In this document: positions 35,294-44,116 of the stretch, piece by piece
How the letters are laid out: every line of letters starts with the position of its first letter
How positions within the stretch are numbered: the first letter of the stretch is position 1
Assembly: GCF_024267675.1 (NCBI RefSeq)
Contig: NZ_JALDYX010000004.1
Location: 62,001 to 126,000, forward strand
Reading direction: 5' to 3'
Length of the DNA stretch: 64,000 nucleotides
Source: Marinobacterium sedimentorum
Lineage (GTDB): Bacteria > Pseudomonadota > Gammaproteobacteria > Pseudomonadales > Balneatricaceae
Notes under the pieces: model-generated
Seen by the model: only the letters and a program-made list of their open reading frames with translations
Told to the model about the DNA's origin: nothing
Database searches by the model: none
Program-made: the position numbers and the translations under genes

Positions 35294-35725
35294 ATGAATA
35301 CAGAACAGCTGTTTGATCAGAGTCTCGCGCGGGTGCTGGCGTGTCAGCGGGACGGGCGGGCGTTTTTCGAAGCCTTCTACGATGCCTTTGTCGCGGCCTC
35401 GCCCGAGGTGGCGCAGAAGTTTCGCAACACCGATATGGAACGTCAGCAGTCGATGTTAAGCAAATCCTTTTACCACCTGCTGAGCTTTTACGCTTCCAGC
35501 AACGCCGACTATTACCTCGACAAGGTGGCCATCAGCCACAACTGCAATCACTACAACATTCGGCCGCAGCTCTACGATTTGTGGATGGAAACTCTGATCG
35601 CGACCCTGCGGCGTTTTGATGCCGACTGTGACGATGCCACCGAGCTGGCCTGGCGCCTGGTGATGGCGCCCGGCATCGTCTACATGAAGTTTCACTATGG
35701 GCGCGACTCCATCGTCGGATTCTGA
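35294..35725 (+). CDS. Globin family protein
   Basis: A 143-residue single-domain globin. The helical order fits: FFEAFYDAFVAASPEVAQKFRNTDMERQQSMLSKSF (C-D-E region), proximal histidine in KVAISHNCNHYNI, then QLYDLWMETLIATLRRFD and WRLVMAPGIVYMKFHYGR. Heme binding is expected; an O2/NO role is inferred. It is divergent from the DedA-reductase fusion and shares its promoter region. The start ATG at 35294 matches the beginning of the domain. Confidence 0.82.
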   Translation: MNTEQLFDQSLARVLACQRDGRAFFEAFYDAFVAASPEVAQKFRNTDMERQQSMLSKSFYHLLSFYASSNADYYLDKVAISHNCNHYNIRPQLYDLWMETLIATLRRFDADCDDATELAWRLVMAPGIVYMKFHYGRDSIVGF

Positions 35726-35740
35726 CGGCGGCGCGGGTGC

Positions 35741-35928
35741 CAATGGCTGCATAACCGTAGGAGCCGCGCCGCGCGGCGAATGGGAAGGGTACCGGAGGGG
35801 GGCGCAACGGGGCGTTGTTCCTGCGCAGGTGGCGGATCCAATGGCTGCATAACCGTAGGAGCCGCGCCGCGCGGCGAATGGGAAGGGGTGATTCGCAACG
35901 GGGCGTTGCTCCTGCGGCGGAGGTGGCG
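35741..35928. repeat. Tandem ~98-bp repeat containing REP-like 24-mers
   Basis: Two units begin at 35741 and 35839, both CAATGGCTGCATAACC..., and end in GGTGGCGG. Each contains the 24-mer GTAGGAGCCGCGCCGCGCGG plus CGAA (35757-35780 and 35855-35878), an imperfect palindrome also present at 43187-43210. It lies between the convergent globin and lutC genes. Confidence 0.85.
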
Positions 35929-35935
35929 GTGCCAA

Positions 35936-36601
35936 TTAATCCCGGATCAGGAAAATCACCAGGGTGCGCGGGCCATGGGCGCCCATCTGCAGCTTCTGCT
36001 CTATATCGGCACTGCGCGAAGGGCCTGTAATCAGGTTAACGGTACGCGGCATCTGACCCGCGGTGGCATGGCGCAGCAGTTTCCAGGCCTCTTCATAGAC
36101 CCCTACGATACGCGATTCATGCAGGATCACCAGGTGATTGTCCGGCAGGAAATTAAGCGTCGTCGGGCTGGTGCTACCTGAGTGCAGCATCAGGGTGCCG
36201 GTTTCGGCGATGCCGGCAAAGCTGCCGGTCAGACTCGCCAGATCCCCCGCCTGGGCGACGCGCTCAAGCCGGTTAATTGTGCCCAGCGCCGACCAGTCGA
36301 GTGCCTGCAGCGCCGCGTCACTGGCGCACACCAGCTCGGGTATCTGCTGCGTTGTCATCCAGTTGGCGATGGCGCCGGGGGCCTGCTCGATACTGTCCAG
36401 CTCAATCAGCTCGGCGGCGGCATCCAGTGCCATGGTCTTGAACAGCGCGACCTGTTCGGCGCGGGGCAGCTGGGCCCGGCGCGGAATCAGGTTGTTGGCC
36501 CGCGCCTCGATGCGCGCCAGCGCCGCGGCTCGCTGCTCGGCGGATGCTTCGCCACGGCGCAGGCCCCGACGGATATTGTTCATAATCTCGGCCCGGCTCA
36601 T
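35936..36601 (-). CDS. lutC: L-lactate utilization protein LutC
   Basis: A 221-residue LUD-domain protein: IMNNIRRGLRRGE at the start, VCASDAALQALDW, GSFAGIAETGTLMLHSGSTSPTTLNFLPDNHLVIL and the C-terminal ITGPSRSADIEQKLQMGAHGPRTLVIFL. With LutA and LutB it forms the Fe-S L-lactate dehydrogenase complex that converts L-lactate to pyruvate. The start overlaps the lutB stop (ATGA). Last gene of lutABC. Confidence 0.94.
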   Translation of the reverse strand: MSRAEIMNNIRRGLRRGEASAEQRAAALARIEARANNLIPRRAQLPRAEQVALFKTMALDAAAELIELDSIEQAPGAIANWMTTQQIPELVCASDAALQALDWSALGTINRLERVAQAGDLASLTGSFAGIAETGTLMLHSGSTSPTTLNFLPDNHLVILHESRIVGVYEEAWKLLRHATAGQMPRTVNLITGPSRSADIEQKLQMGAHGPRTLVIFLIRD

Positions 36602-38064
36602 GACTGCTGCTCCTGTGACGACGGCTGGGTTCGCTGCTGAGTGTGCTGCTGTTTTTGTTGCGCTTGCTGCTTGGCCCGCCACTGCTGCATAAAGGTTTTG
36701 CCGCTGGGGGCCGGCATGTCGCGACCGTCCGTCCAGCCTGCGCCCAGTGGCAATCTGTGGATCAGCCGCTTCCTGCCGCCCAGCAGGCGCAATGCCAGGT
36801 TGGAGCCCCGGCTCAGCAGGCGGTAAAGCCCGGGTCTTTTGGCGAAGAAGGCCCAGCCGCCGATGCCATAGCGCACGGCTTTGGGGCTCAGGTGCCGCTC
36901 GAATTCCTTCTCGCGCCAGTGGCGCATAAGCTTTGGCAGCGGAATGCGCACCGGGCAGACGGATTCGCACTTGCCGCAGAAGGTGGAAGCGTTGGGCAGC
37001 AGCGCCGCCTTTTCGATGCCGACCATCTGGGGCGTCAGGACCGAACCCATGGGGCCTGGATAGACCCAGCCATAGCTGTGGCCGCCCACCGCGCCGTAGA
37101 CCGGGCAATGGTTCATGCAGGCCGAGCAGCGAATGCAGCGCAGCATGTCCTGCAGTTCGCCGCCCAGCATGTCGCTGCGACCGTTGTCGACCAGCACGAC
37201 GTGAAAGTTTTCCGGCCCGTCCTGGTCATTGTCGCGCCTTGGTCCGCTGGACAGGGTGTTGTAAACGGTAAATTCCTGACCGGTGGCCGAGCGGGCCAGC
37301 AGGCGCAGAAACAGGGTCATGTCCTCAAGGGTGGGCACCACCTTTTCGATGGAGGTGACCACTATGTGGGTTTTCGGCAGCGTCTGGGTCAGGTCGCCAT
37401 TGCCCTCATTGGTGACGATCAGTGTCGAGCCGGTTTCGGCCACCAGAAAGTTGGCGCCGGTGATACCGACATCCGCCGCCACAAACTGCTCGCGCAGTAC
37501 CTCCCGCGCTTCCTGCATCAGCACGGCGGGGTCATAGGATTTGGGCCTGTGGTGGTGCTGGTGAAAGGCTTCGGACACGTCCTCCAGATTAAGGTGAATG
37601 GCCGGGGCTATGATGTGGCTGGGGTGGTCACCGCGCAGCTGCAGGATGTATTCCCCCAGATCAGTTTCCACCGGCGTCACGCCGTTCTTTTCCAGGTAGT
37701 CGTTGAGGTTAATTTCCTCCGACACCATGGACTTGCCCTTGGTGACGGTTTTGGCGTCCACCTGTTTGCATATATCCAGGATGGTTTTGCAGGCCTCGTC
37801 GCTGCTGCGACACCAGTGCACATGGCCACCCTGTTGCTGCACCTTGCTCTCGAACTGTTCCAGATAGATATCGAGGTTTTCGAGGATATGGTTTTTCAGG
37901 TCGCGGGCTTCATCGCGCAGCGCATCGAATTCCGGCAGTCTGGCGATGGCCTGGGCACGCTTGACCGGGAAGCCGGCCTTGAGGTTGCCAAGGGCCTTCT
38001 GCAGGCCGGCATCCTTTAGCGCGATACGGGCGTTTTGCTTGAAAGCAGGACTGGTAATTTGCAT
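36598..38064 (-). CDS. lutB: L-lactate utilization Fe-S protein LutB
   Basis: A 488-residue protein with an N-terminal LUD domain (FLVAETGSTLIVTNEGNGDLTQTLP) and two [4Fe-4S] motifs near residues 310 and 360 (CIRCSACMNHCPVYG, CGKCESVCPVRIP). The C-terminus is Q/S-rich (KQQAQQKQQHTQQRTQPSS), longer and lower in complexity than usual. It sits between lutA and lutC and overlaps lutC by four bases, consistent with one complex. Confidence 0.95.
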   Translation of the reverse strand: MQITSPAFKQNARIALKDAGLQKALGNLKAGFPVKRAQAIARLPEFDALRDEARDLKNHILENLDIYLEQFESKVQQQGGHVHWCRSSDEACKTILDICKQVDAKTVTKGKSMVSEEINLNDYLEKNGVTPVETDLGEYILQLRGDHPSHIIAPAIHLNLEDVSEAFHQHHHRPKSYDPAVLMQEAREVLREQFVAADVGITGANFLVAETGSTLIVTNEGNGDLTQTLPKTHIVVTSIEKVVPTLEDMTLFLRLLARSATGQEFTVYNTLSSGPRRDNDQDGPENFHVVLVDNGRSDMLGGELQDMLRCIRCSACMNHCPVYGAVGGHSYGWVYPGPMGSVLTPQMVGIEKAALLPNASTFCGKCESVCPVRIPLPKLMRHWREKEFERHLSPKAVRYGIGGWAFFAKRPGLYRLLSRGSNLALRLLGGRKRLIHRLPLGAGWTDGRDMPAPSGKTFMQQWRAKQQAQQKQQHTQQRTQPSSQEQQS

Positions 38065-38079
38065 GGCCTGGGCTCCGCG

Positions 38080-38901
38080 TCAAAGTTGCTTGGCAAGATC
38101 GTAGGGGGACGCCGCTGCCGCGGAGGGCTTTCGCGCTTCGGATTCGCCGATGGCGGCCAGCTCGCACTGGCCTGCGAGAATTTCCACCACATGGCGGGTC
38201 TGGATCTCGTGACCCTGACGCTTGAGCTTGCCGGCCATGTTCAGCAGGCAGCCAAGGTCGCCCCCCACCAGGGTATCGGCGCCGCTGGCGGCGGTATTGG
38301 CGGTTTTGTTTTCCACCATGCGGTTGGAGATTTCCGGGTATTTCACGCAGAAGGTGCCGCCAAAGCCGCAGCAGGTTTCGGACTCGTCCATTTCATTGAG
38401 CTGCAATCCGGCCACCTGGCCGAGCAGGGCCCGCGGCTGTGTTTTGATACCCAGTTCGCGCAGGCCGGCACAGGAGTCGTGATAGCTGATTTGGCCGTTG
38501 AATTCGCTCTGAACACTGCGAAACTTCAGTACATCCACCAGAAAACTGGTGATCTCGAAGGCGCGGGCTTTCAGGTCCAGCGCTCTGGTGTGCCAGGGGT
38601 CGGTGGCCTCGAACAGCTCGGGGTAATGGTGCAGCATGCCGATGCAGGAGCCTGAAGGGCCGACGACGTATTCATAGCCATCGAAGGCTTCGATAGTCTG
38701 GCGGGCAATGTCCTGGGTGCTGGCTCGATCACCCGAGTTGAACGCAGGCTGCCCACAGCAGGTTTGGCGTTCGGGCACCTCGACGCTGCAACCGGCCTGC
38801 TGCAGCAGGCTGACGCTGGCAAAACCTATTTCGGGTCTGAACATGTCTACCAGGCAGGTGACGAACAGGGCGACATGGGGCGAGCGCTCGGCGTTGGGCA
38901 T
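38080..38901 (-). CDS. lutA: L-lactate utilization Fe-S oxidoreductase LutA
   Basis: A 273-residue protein with two CCG domains: CCGQPAFNSG near residue 48 and CCGFGGTFCVKYPEIS near 185. The fold binds an unusual cluster in heterodisulfide-reductase-like proteins. ALFVTCLVDMFRPEIG at the start is typical of LutA. First gene of lutABC, transcribed divergently from a FadR-type regulator. No lactate permease is adjacent. Confidence 0.95.
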   Translation of the reverse strand: MPNAERSPHVALFVTCLVDMFRPEIGFASVSLLQQAGCSVEVPERQTCCGQPAFNSGDRASTQDIARQTIEAFDGYEYVVGPSGSCIGMLHHYPELFEATDPWHTRALDLKARAFEITSFLVDVLKFRSVQSEFNGQISYHDSCAGLRELGIKTQPRALLGQVAGLQLNEMDESETCCGFGGTFCVKYPEISNRMVENKTANTAASGADTLVGGDLGCLLNMAGKLKRQGHEIQTRHVVEILAGQCELAAIGESEARKPSAAAASPYDLAKQL

Positions 38902-39003
38902 GGATTTACCTGTTGTTTTTTATACGCGATGGCGGGGTTGTTCCCCGCAGGCTGGATGAACAATAGAAGCCGGTGGCGAAAAAGGAAATGCTACACTGTC
39001 CAC

Positions 39004-39014
39004 TGGTCTGACCA
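39004..39014. promoter_or_regulatory. FadR-type operator between lutA and its regulator
   Basis: TGGTCTGACCA is a perfect palindrome with the TGGTNNGACCA form bound by FadR-subfamily GntR proteins. It lies 18 bases before the regulator start in the divergent intergenic region, so it could control both directions. Confidence 0.75.
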
Positions 39015-39031
39015 AGCGTTAAGGAGGCGGA

Positions 39032-39730
39032 GTGAAAGGGGAGGCGGACAAGGTGCAGCAGCTCGCAGCGCAGCTCAGTCGCGGTATCGTCGAGGGCCGC
39101 TATTTGCCGGGCGAGCTGATGCCCTCGCAGCGCAGCCTGGCCGAGGTTTGTGGCGTTTCCCGCGCCACGGTGCGTGAAGCCATTAACCAGCTGGAGCTCG
39201 GCGGCCTGATTCAGACCCGTCAGGGCGATGGCAGCCGCTGTCTGAATCTGCTGGAGATGCACTTCGAAATGCCCACCGCCGGGGCCGGGGATAACCTGGG
39301 TTTTCAGTTGCAGGTACTGGAAATGCGCGCGGCCCTGGAAGGTGAAGCGGCCTACAACTGTGCCCGGCGCGCCAGCGACGCAGAACTGGCCGGCATCGAG
39401 CGGGAGTACGAGTGTATGGTGCAGCGCAGTGAGGGCCAGAGCACCCTGGCCAAGGCCAAGGCGGATTTGAAGTTTCACATGATGATTGCGCAATCGAGCC
39501 ACAACCTGTTGCTGCTGTCCTTCAGTCAGCTGTTCTACAGCCGTTATTTCAATGCCATTTACGGTGTGCTCGATCGCACTCTCAAGCGCTATGGCCGCTA
39601 CCCCGACGGCATTCGGGCACAGCACGCCGGAATCTATCAGGCGCTGATGGCGCGTGATGGCGAGCAGGCCAGGCGCCTGGCTACCGAACATATCCTGTTT
39701 ACGCATCGGTTGCTTGAGCAAAGCGAGTAG
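39032..39730 (+). CDS. GntR/FadR-family regulator of lut genes
   Basis: A 232-residue regulator. The N-terminal winged HTH (GELMPSQRSLAEVCGVSRATVREAINQLELGGLIQTRQGDGS) is of the GntR class. The C-terminal FCD helical domain (LQVLEMRAALEGEAAYNCARRAS, KFHMMIAQSSHN, HAGIYQALMARDGEQARRLATEHI) retains the Asp/His metal-site pattern. Start is a GTG with AAGGAGG upstream. Divergence from lutABC suggests it is the lactate-responsive repressor (LldR-like); ligand is inferred. Confidence 0.88.
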   Translation: MKGEADKVQQLAAQLSRGIVEGRYLPGELMPSQRSLAEVCGVSRATVREAINQLELGGLIQTRQGDGSRCLNLLEMHFEMPTAGAGDNLGFQLQVLEMRAALEGEAAYNCARRASDAELAGIEREYECMVQRSEGQSTLAKAKADLKFHMMIAQSSHNLLLLSFSQLFYSRYFNAIYGVLDRTLKRYGRYPDGIRAQHAGIYQALMARDGEQARRLATEHILFTHRLLEQSE

Positions 39731-39970
39731 CTACCTATCCCTCACCCGGGTATCTGCCGGGCGTGAACTTTATGACCACAATGCCCGCAAAGGTTTGAAA
39801 ACCCAGTATCTCCGCAAACTGGCCAGTTTAGGCTTGGCCGCCTAGTCTGCATCTGTCCCTGTCTGGATCCTGCTGCAGTTTACGCAGCCGGCAACAGCAG
39901 GCGCAGAATTCAAAACACAGCGGTACCGCCTGGTATGGCTGATTACAAAAAGAAAGACGGAGAGTGCTGA

Positions 39971-40960
39971 ATGAAATTTCCTGTAGCCAAAACCCTGATC
40001 GCGACAGCGACCCTCACCCTGGCCGCCCAGGCCAGCGCGTTTGAACAATCCCGTACCGCTGAATGTATCGCTCCGGCCAACCCGGGCGGTGGCTGGGACT
40101 TCACCTGCCGCAGTGTTGGCAAGGTGCTGACCGATCTGGGTTACATCTCTGGCAACGTTCAGACCGTTAACATGCCGGGTGCCGGCGGTGGTGTTGCCTT
40201 TGCGCATACCATTTCCAAACGTGGCGATGACAGCGCGCTTATCGTTGCAGCCAGCACCGCCACCACTACCCGCCTGGCCCAGGGGCAGTTTGTTGGCATG
40301 GATCAGGACATGGTGCGCTGGGTGGGTGCCCTGGGTGCCGACTATGGCGTTATTGCCGTCTCCAAGGACTCTCCCTACCAGACACTGACCGCGCTGATGG
40401 ATGCACTCAAGGCTGATCCTGTTTCTGTCAAGTTTGGCGGCGGCAGTGCAGCCGGCGGCTGGGATCACCTCAAGGTGCTGATTGCCGGTCGTTCCGCCGG
40501 TATCGAAAAAGCCAATCTGCCCAAGGTTAAATACCTGGCCTTCAACGGCGGCGCCGAGGCTATTACCCAGGTTGTGGGTGGCCATCTGGATGCGTTCACC
40601 GGTGATATCTCCGAAGCCCAGGGCTTTATGGAATCCGGTGACCTGAAGGTTCTGGCTGTTCTGTCTGAAGAACGTCTGCCGGCACCGCTGGATGGTATTC
40701 CGACCGCCCGTGAACAGAACATTGATGCTGTAGCGCCCAACTGGCGTGGATTCTACGTACCCAAGGGTGTTTCCGATGAAGCCTACCAGTGGTGGGTTGA
40801 TACCGTGGACAACGTTTACAGCAGTGATAACTGGCAGGACGTGATGCAGAAAAATGGCCTGATGCCGTTTCACAAGACCGGTGCCGAATTCAGCACCTTT
40901 GTGAAAGGCCAGGTCGAGAGCATCAAGGAAATTTCCACTGAGATCGGGCTGATTAAATGA
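39971..40960 (+). CDS. tctC: Tricarboxylate transporter, binding protein TctC
   Basis: A 329-residue Bug-family periplasmic protein with signal peptide (TLIATATLTLAAQASAF). Typical segments are ECIAPANPGGGWDFTCRSVGKVL, VNMPGAGGGVAFAH and GGGSAAGGWDHLKVLIAG, then PNWRGFYVPKGVSDE. It captures di- or tricarboxylates for TctAB. The two-component pair 3 kb downstream is of the citrate-sensing class, so citrate is a reasonable guess. The stop overlaps tctB as ATGA. Confidence 0.93.
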   Translation: MKFPVAKTLIATATLTLAAQASAFEQSRTAECIAPANPGGGWDFTCRSVGKVLTDLGYISGNVQTVNMPGAGGGVAFAHTISKRGDDSALIVAASTATTTRLAQGQFVGMDQDMVRWVGALGADYGVIAVSKDSPYQTLTALMDALKADPVSVKFGGGSAAGGWDHLKVLIAGRSAGIEKANLPKVKYLAFNGGAEAITQVVGGHLDAFTGDISEAQGFMESGDLKVLAVLSEERLPAPLDGIPTAREQNIDAVAPNWRGFYVPKGVSDEAYQWWVDTVDNVYSSDNWQDVMQKNGLMPFHKTGAEFSTFVKGQVESIKEISTEIGLIK

Positions 40961-41403
40961 TAGGGGATCGAATCCTCGGTGTCGTTCTGCTCCTCCTGGC
41001 CGTCGTTTACGGCTGGGAGGCTGCCATGTTTCCAGAGCCCTTTGGTGGATCCGAGGCTGTCGGGCCGGAAACATTCCCGCTAATACTGTCGGTGGTTCTG
41101 GGGCTGAGCAGTATCTATCTGCTGGTGCGACCGGATGAAGACGAAGAATGGCCGCATATGAAAATGCTGGCTGAACTGGGCTTTGTCCTGCTGATACTGG
41201 CGATCTTTACCCTGATGCTGCAGCCGGTGGGCTTTATTCCCGCCACCACCCTGATGGTCGGCGTGCTGTGCTGGCGCATGGGTGCCAAGCCGTTGCCCTC
41301 CGTTTTTACCGGTGTCGGCAGCGCGGTTGTGGTGTATGTGCTGTTCAATTTCCTGCTGGAACTGCACTTGCCGGCCGGACTCTTGAAGCTGAGCGGGGGC
41401 TGA
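40957..41403 (+). CDS. tctB: Tricarboxylate transporter, small membrane subunit TctB
   Basis: A 148-residue protein with four membrane helices (ILGVVLLLLAVVYGWEAAMF, TFPLILSVVLGLSSIYLLV, LGFVLLILAIFTLMLQPVGFIPATTLMVG and VVVYVLFNFLLEL). The EPFGGSEAVGPETFPLIL motif is typical of TctB. It overlaps tctC by four bases and is 5 bases before tctA. Confidence 0.92.
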   Translation: MIGDRILGVVLLLLAVVYGWEAAMFPEPFGGSEAVGPETFPLILSVVLGLSSIYLLVRPDEDEEWPHMKMLAELGFVLLILAIFTLMLQPVGFIPATTLMVGVLCWRMGAKPLPSVFTGVGSAVVVYVLFNFLLELHLPAGLLKLSGG

Positions 41404-41408
41404 TCTAA

Positions 41409-42938
41409 ATGGAAACATTGAATTTTCTGCTGCAGGGTTTTGCCGTCGCATTGACGCCGGAAAACCTGATGTTTGCAGCCATCGGTGCCATCCTGGGCAC
41501 CGTGATCGGTGCTTTGCCGGGCCTGGGCCCTGCCAATGGCGTTGCCATCCTGATCCCGCTGGCCTTCAGTCTCGGGCTGCCGGCGAGTTCTGCCCTGATT
41601 CTGCTGACATCGGTTTATGCCGGCGCCATGTACGGCGGCCGTATCTCCAGTATCCTGCTGAACATTCCGGGCGATGAGCCCGCGATGATGACCTGCCTCG
41701 ACGGCTATCCCATGGCGCTCAAGGGCAGGGCGGCCGAAGCCCTGGCGATCTCCGCGATTGCATCCTTTATAGGCAGCCTGCTGGCGACCGTCGGGCTGGT
41801 AATTCTGGCACCGATACTGGCCAAGTTTGCGCTGCGATTCGGCCCTGCCGAGTATTTCGCGCTCTTTACGCTGGCGTTTGCGACCCTGGGCGGCATTACC
41901 GGCAAGAACCAGGTCAAAACCGTTGTGGCGGCCTGTCTGGGCCTGATGATTGCCACCGTGGGGGTTGATATCACCACCGGCAATCAGCGCTACACCTACG
42001 ATATTCTGGAACTGTACGAAGGGGTGGATTTCATCATCGCCATCGTCGGTCTCTTTGCCATCAGCGAGCTGCTGTTCTTTATTGAAATGCACGCTGGCGA
42101 AGGCTTCAAGAAGGTCTCGCTGAACAAGCTCAATCTGAGCATGAAAGACATTATTCAGGTACTGCCGACCTGTCTGCGCGGCTCAGTGCTGGGCTTTATC
42201 GCCGGTGTTCTGCCGGGTGCCGGGGCATCGCTGGGCAGCTTCCTCAGCTATACGATGGAAAAGAAAATCGTCGGCAAGAGTGGCTATTTCGGTGAAGGTG
42301 ACCCACGCGGTGTGGCCGCGCCTGAAGCCGGCAACAACGCGGCGGCCAACGGCGCCCTGGTGCCGATGCTGACCCTGGGCGTGCCGGGCAGTGGTACCAC
42401 GGCGGTGCTGCTGGCCATGCTGATCTCGCTGAATATTCAGCCGGGCCCGATGCTGTTCACCCAGAACGCTGAGCTGGTGTGGGGCGTGATCGCGGCGCTG
42501 TTCGTCGGCAACCTGATTCTGCTGCTGCTGAACATTCCGATGATCGGCATTTTCGTCAAGCTGCTGAGCATTCCGCCCAAGTACCTGATGCCGGTGGTGA
42601 CCCTGGTGGCGTCGGTGGGCATCTTTGCCATCAGCAACAGCCCGCTGGACCTGTACTTCATGATTGGCTTCGGTCTGCTGGGTTACCTGCTGCGCAAGCT
42701 GCATATCCCGCTGGTGCCGGTCATCCTCGGCATGCTGCTGGGGCCAGAAATGGAGAAGAGCCTGCGTCATGCGCTGACCATTTCAGACGGTGACTGGACC
42801 ATCCTCTGGAGCAGCGGCCTGTCGGTGGGTATCTGGGCGGTGGCGATCGCAGGTCTTGTTCTGCCCTATCTGATAGGCCCGGTCCTGCGTCGTCGCATGG
42901 CGGCCGCCCAGGACAAGGATCACAGCATCGTAGACTGA
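41409..42938 (+). CDS. tctA: Tricarboxylate transporter, large membrane subunit TctA
   Basis: A 509-residue protein with about 12 membrane helices. The two TctA signatures are present: GTVIGALPGLGPANGVAILIPLAF and, in the second half, GFIAGVLPGAGASLGSFLSYTMEKK, plus PGDEPAMMTCLDGYPMALKGRA and PEAGNNAAANGALVPMLTLGVPGSGTTAVLL. It is the sodium-driven translocator. Followed by a strong terminator at 43038. Confidence 0.95.
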   Translation: METLNFLLQGFAVALTPENLMFAAIGAILGTVIGALPGLGPANGVAILIPLAFSLGLPASSALILLTSVYAGAMYGGRISSILLNIPGDEPAMMTCLDGYPMALKGRAAEALAISAIASFIGSLLATVGLVILAPILAKFALRFGPAEYFALFTLAFATLGGITGKNQVKTVVAACLGLMIATVGVDITTGNQRYTYDILELYEGVDFIIAIVGLFAISELLFFIEMHAGEGFKKVSLNKLNLSMKDIIQVLPTCLRGSVLGFIAGVLPGAGASLGSFLSYTMEKKIVGKSGYFGEGDPRGVAAPEAGNNAAANGALVPMLTLGVPGSGTTAVLLAMLISLNIQPGPMLFTQNAELVWGVIAALFVGNLILLLLNIPMIGIFVKLLSIPPKYLMPVVTLVASVGIFAISNSPLDLYFMIGFGLLGYLLRKLHIPLVPVILGMLLGPEMEKSLRHALTISDGDWTILWSSGLSVGIWAVAIAGLVLPYLIGPVLRRRMAAAQDKDHSIVD

Positions 42939-43037
42939 TCTGTTGATCAAGCGGTTGCGGCGACCGGCCTTGGTGCTCGGGCGCCGCAACCCAAGCTCCG
43001 CCCCGGCAGGAAGGGCCTTCCTGCCAGTGTGTTTTCC

Positions 43038-43059
43038 ACCGCCTTCGGGCGGTTTTTTT
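43038..43059 (+). terminator. Intrinsic terminator of tctCBA
   Basis: ACCGCC (43038-43043), loop TTCG, GGCGGT (43048-43053), followed by a run of T to 43059. A textbook rho-independent terminator 100 bp after tctA. Confidence 0.93.
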
Positions 43060-43186
43060 ATGTACAGGAAGTAGGGTACAGCGCGGGCGCATGGATGAGC
43101 AGGAGCGATGGCTACATGGATGTCCGCCATCCCTGGCGGGCATGCCGCGAACGCAGGAATTCATGTTCAGGACCAAATTTAACCGT

Positions 43187-43290
43187 GTAGGAGCCGCGCC
43201 CCGCGGCGAACGCCCCGCGACGAATGGTCGGCGCCCCGTGGCGCCTTGCCATCTACCCCAAAAAGCTTCGCTGCGGGACGCAGCTCCTAC
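43187..43290. repeat. Inverted pair of REP-like 24-mers
   Basis: GTAGGAGCCGCGCCCCGCGG plus CGAA (43187-43210) and a diverged inverted copy (43267-43290, reading GTAGGAGCTGCGTCCCGCAG plus CGAA on the minus strand) form a BIME-like unit. The same 24-mer occurs twice at 35.7 kb. They lie in the gap between convergent tctA and the response-regulator gene. The rest of 42939-43363 holds no gene. Confidence 0.85.
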
Positions 43291-43363
43291 GATAGCTGCA
43301 GCTTGGTAGCTTGGGTGCAGGCCCGCTGGGTTCTGGTCCAGCAATGAGCCTGGTGGGCGCCGC

Positions 43364-44068
43364 CTAGCCTGGCTTGCGGGGCAGGCGGTAACGCCGTTCG
43401 GGGCGGCCAACGCTGCCGTAGGCGACATCGGCGGTCAGCTCCTGGGTGCCGACCAGGTATTCTAGATAGCGTCGTGCGGTGGTGCGGCTGGAGCCGATAC
43501 TGTCACCCACCTGTTCGGCGCTGAGGGCCAGGCTTGCGTCACTGCGAAACACCTGGCGGATTTTCTCCAGTGTCAGCATGTCGATGCCCTTGGGCAGGGA
43601 GGTTGCCGTGGTTTTGGATGCGGTTGCGCCGGTGCGAGGCAGCAAGCCGTCGACTTCCTGCTGGGACAGACTTTGCAGCTGCAGCAGGCGTTCGCGGTGC
43701 TGGCGATAATTGCTCAGCGCCTGTTGCAGGCGGTCGAACACCAGCGGCTTGAGGATATAGTCGAACACCCCCCAGCGCAGTGCCTCGGTGAGGGTTTCAA
43801 CCTCCTTGGCGGCGGTGACCATGACTACATCCGTGGCGCTGTTTTCAGTACGCAGACGCCGCAGCAGCGCAAGGCCGCTGCCATCGGGAAACTGGATGTC
43901 CAGCAGTAGCAGATCCGGGCGCATGACTTCCACCAGATCCGCCGCATCCTGAGTGCTGTGGGCGATGCCGCGCACCTCGAAGCCCTCGATACGTTCAACG
44001 AAACGGCGCTGAATTTCTGCGATCTGAGGGTCATCTTCGGCGATGATAACGCTGATTTTAGGCGTCAT
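43364..44068 (-). CDS. CitB/DcuR-family response regulator
   Basis: A 234-residue regulator. The receiver domain has acidic pocket EDD (residues 10-12), phospho-acceptor in DLLLLDIQFPDGSG and the conserved lysine in DYILKPL. The C-terminal half holds an HTH of the CitB type (SAEQVGDSIGSSRTTARRYLEYLVGTQELTADVAYGSVGRPERRYRL). It follows the sensor kinase gene by 48 bp. The neighbouring tctCBA operon is its likely target. Confidence 0.92.
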   Translation of the reverse strand: MTPKISVIIAEDDPQIAEIQRRFVERIEGFEVRGIAHSTQDAADLVEVMRPDLLLLDIQFPDGSGLALLRRLRTENSATDVVMVTAAKEVETLTEALRWGVFDYILKPLVFDRLQQALSNYRQHRERLLQLQSLSQQEVDGLLPRTGATASKTTATSLPKGIDMLTLEKIRQVFRSDASLALSAEQVGDSIGSSRTTARRYLEYLVGTQELTADVAYGSVGRPERRYRLPRKPG

Positions 44069-44116
44069 GCTGTGGCCTCGTCGCTGTGGGGCTGCCGGGG
44101 TGCTGTTCTCTGGGGG

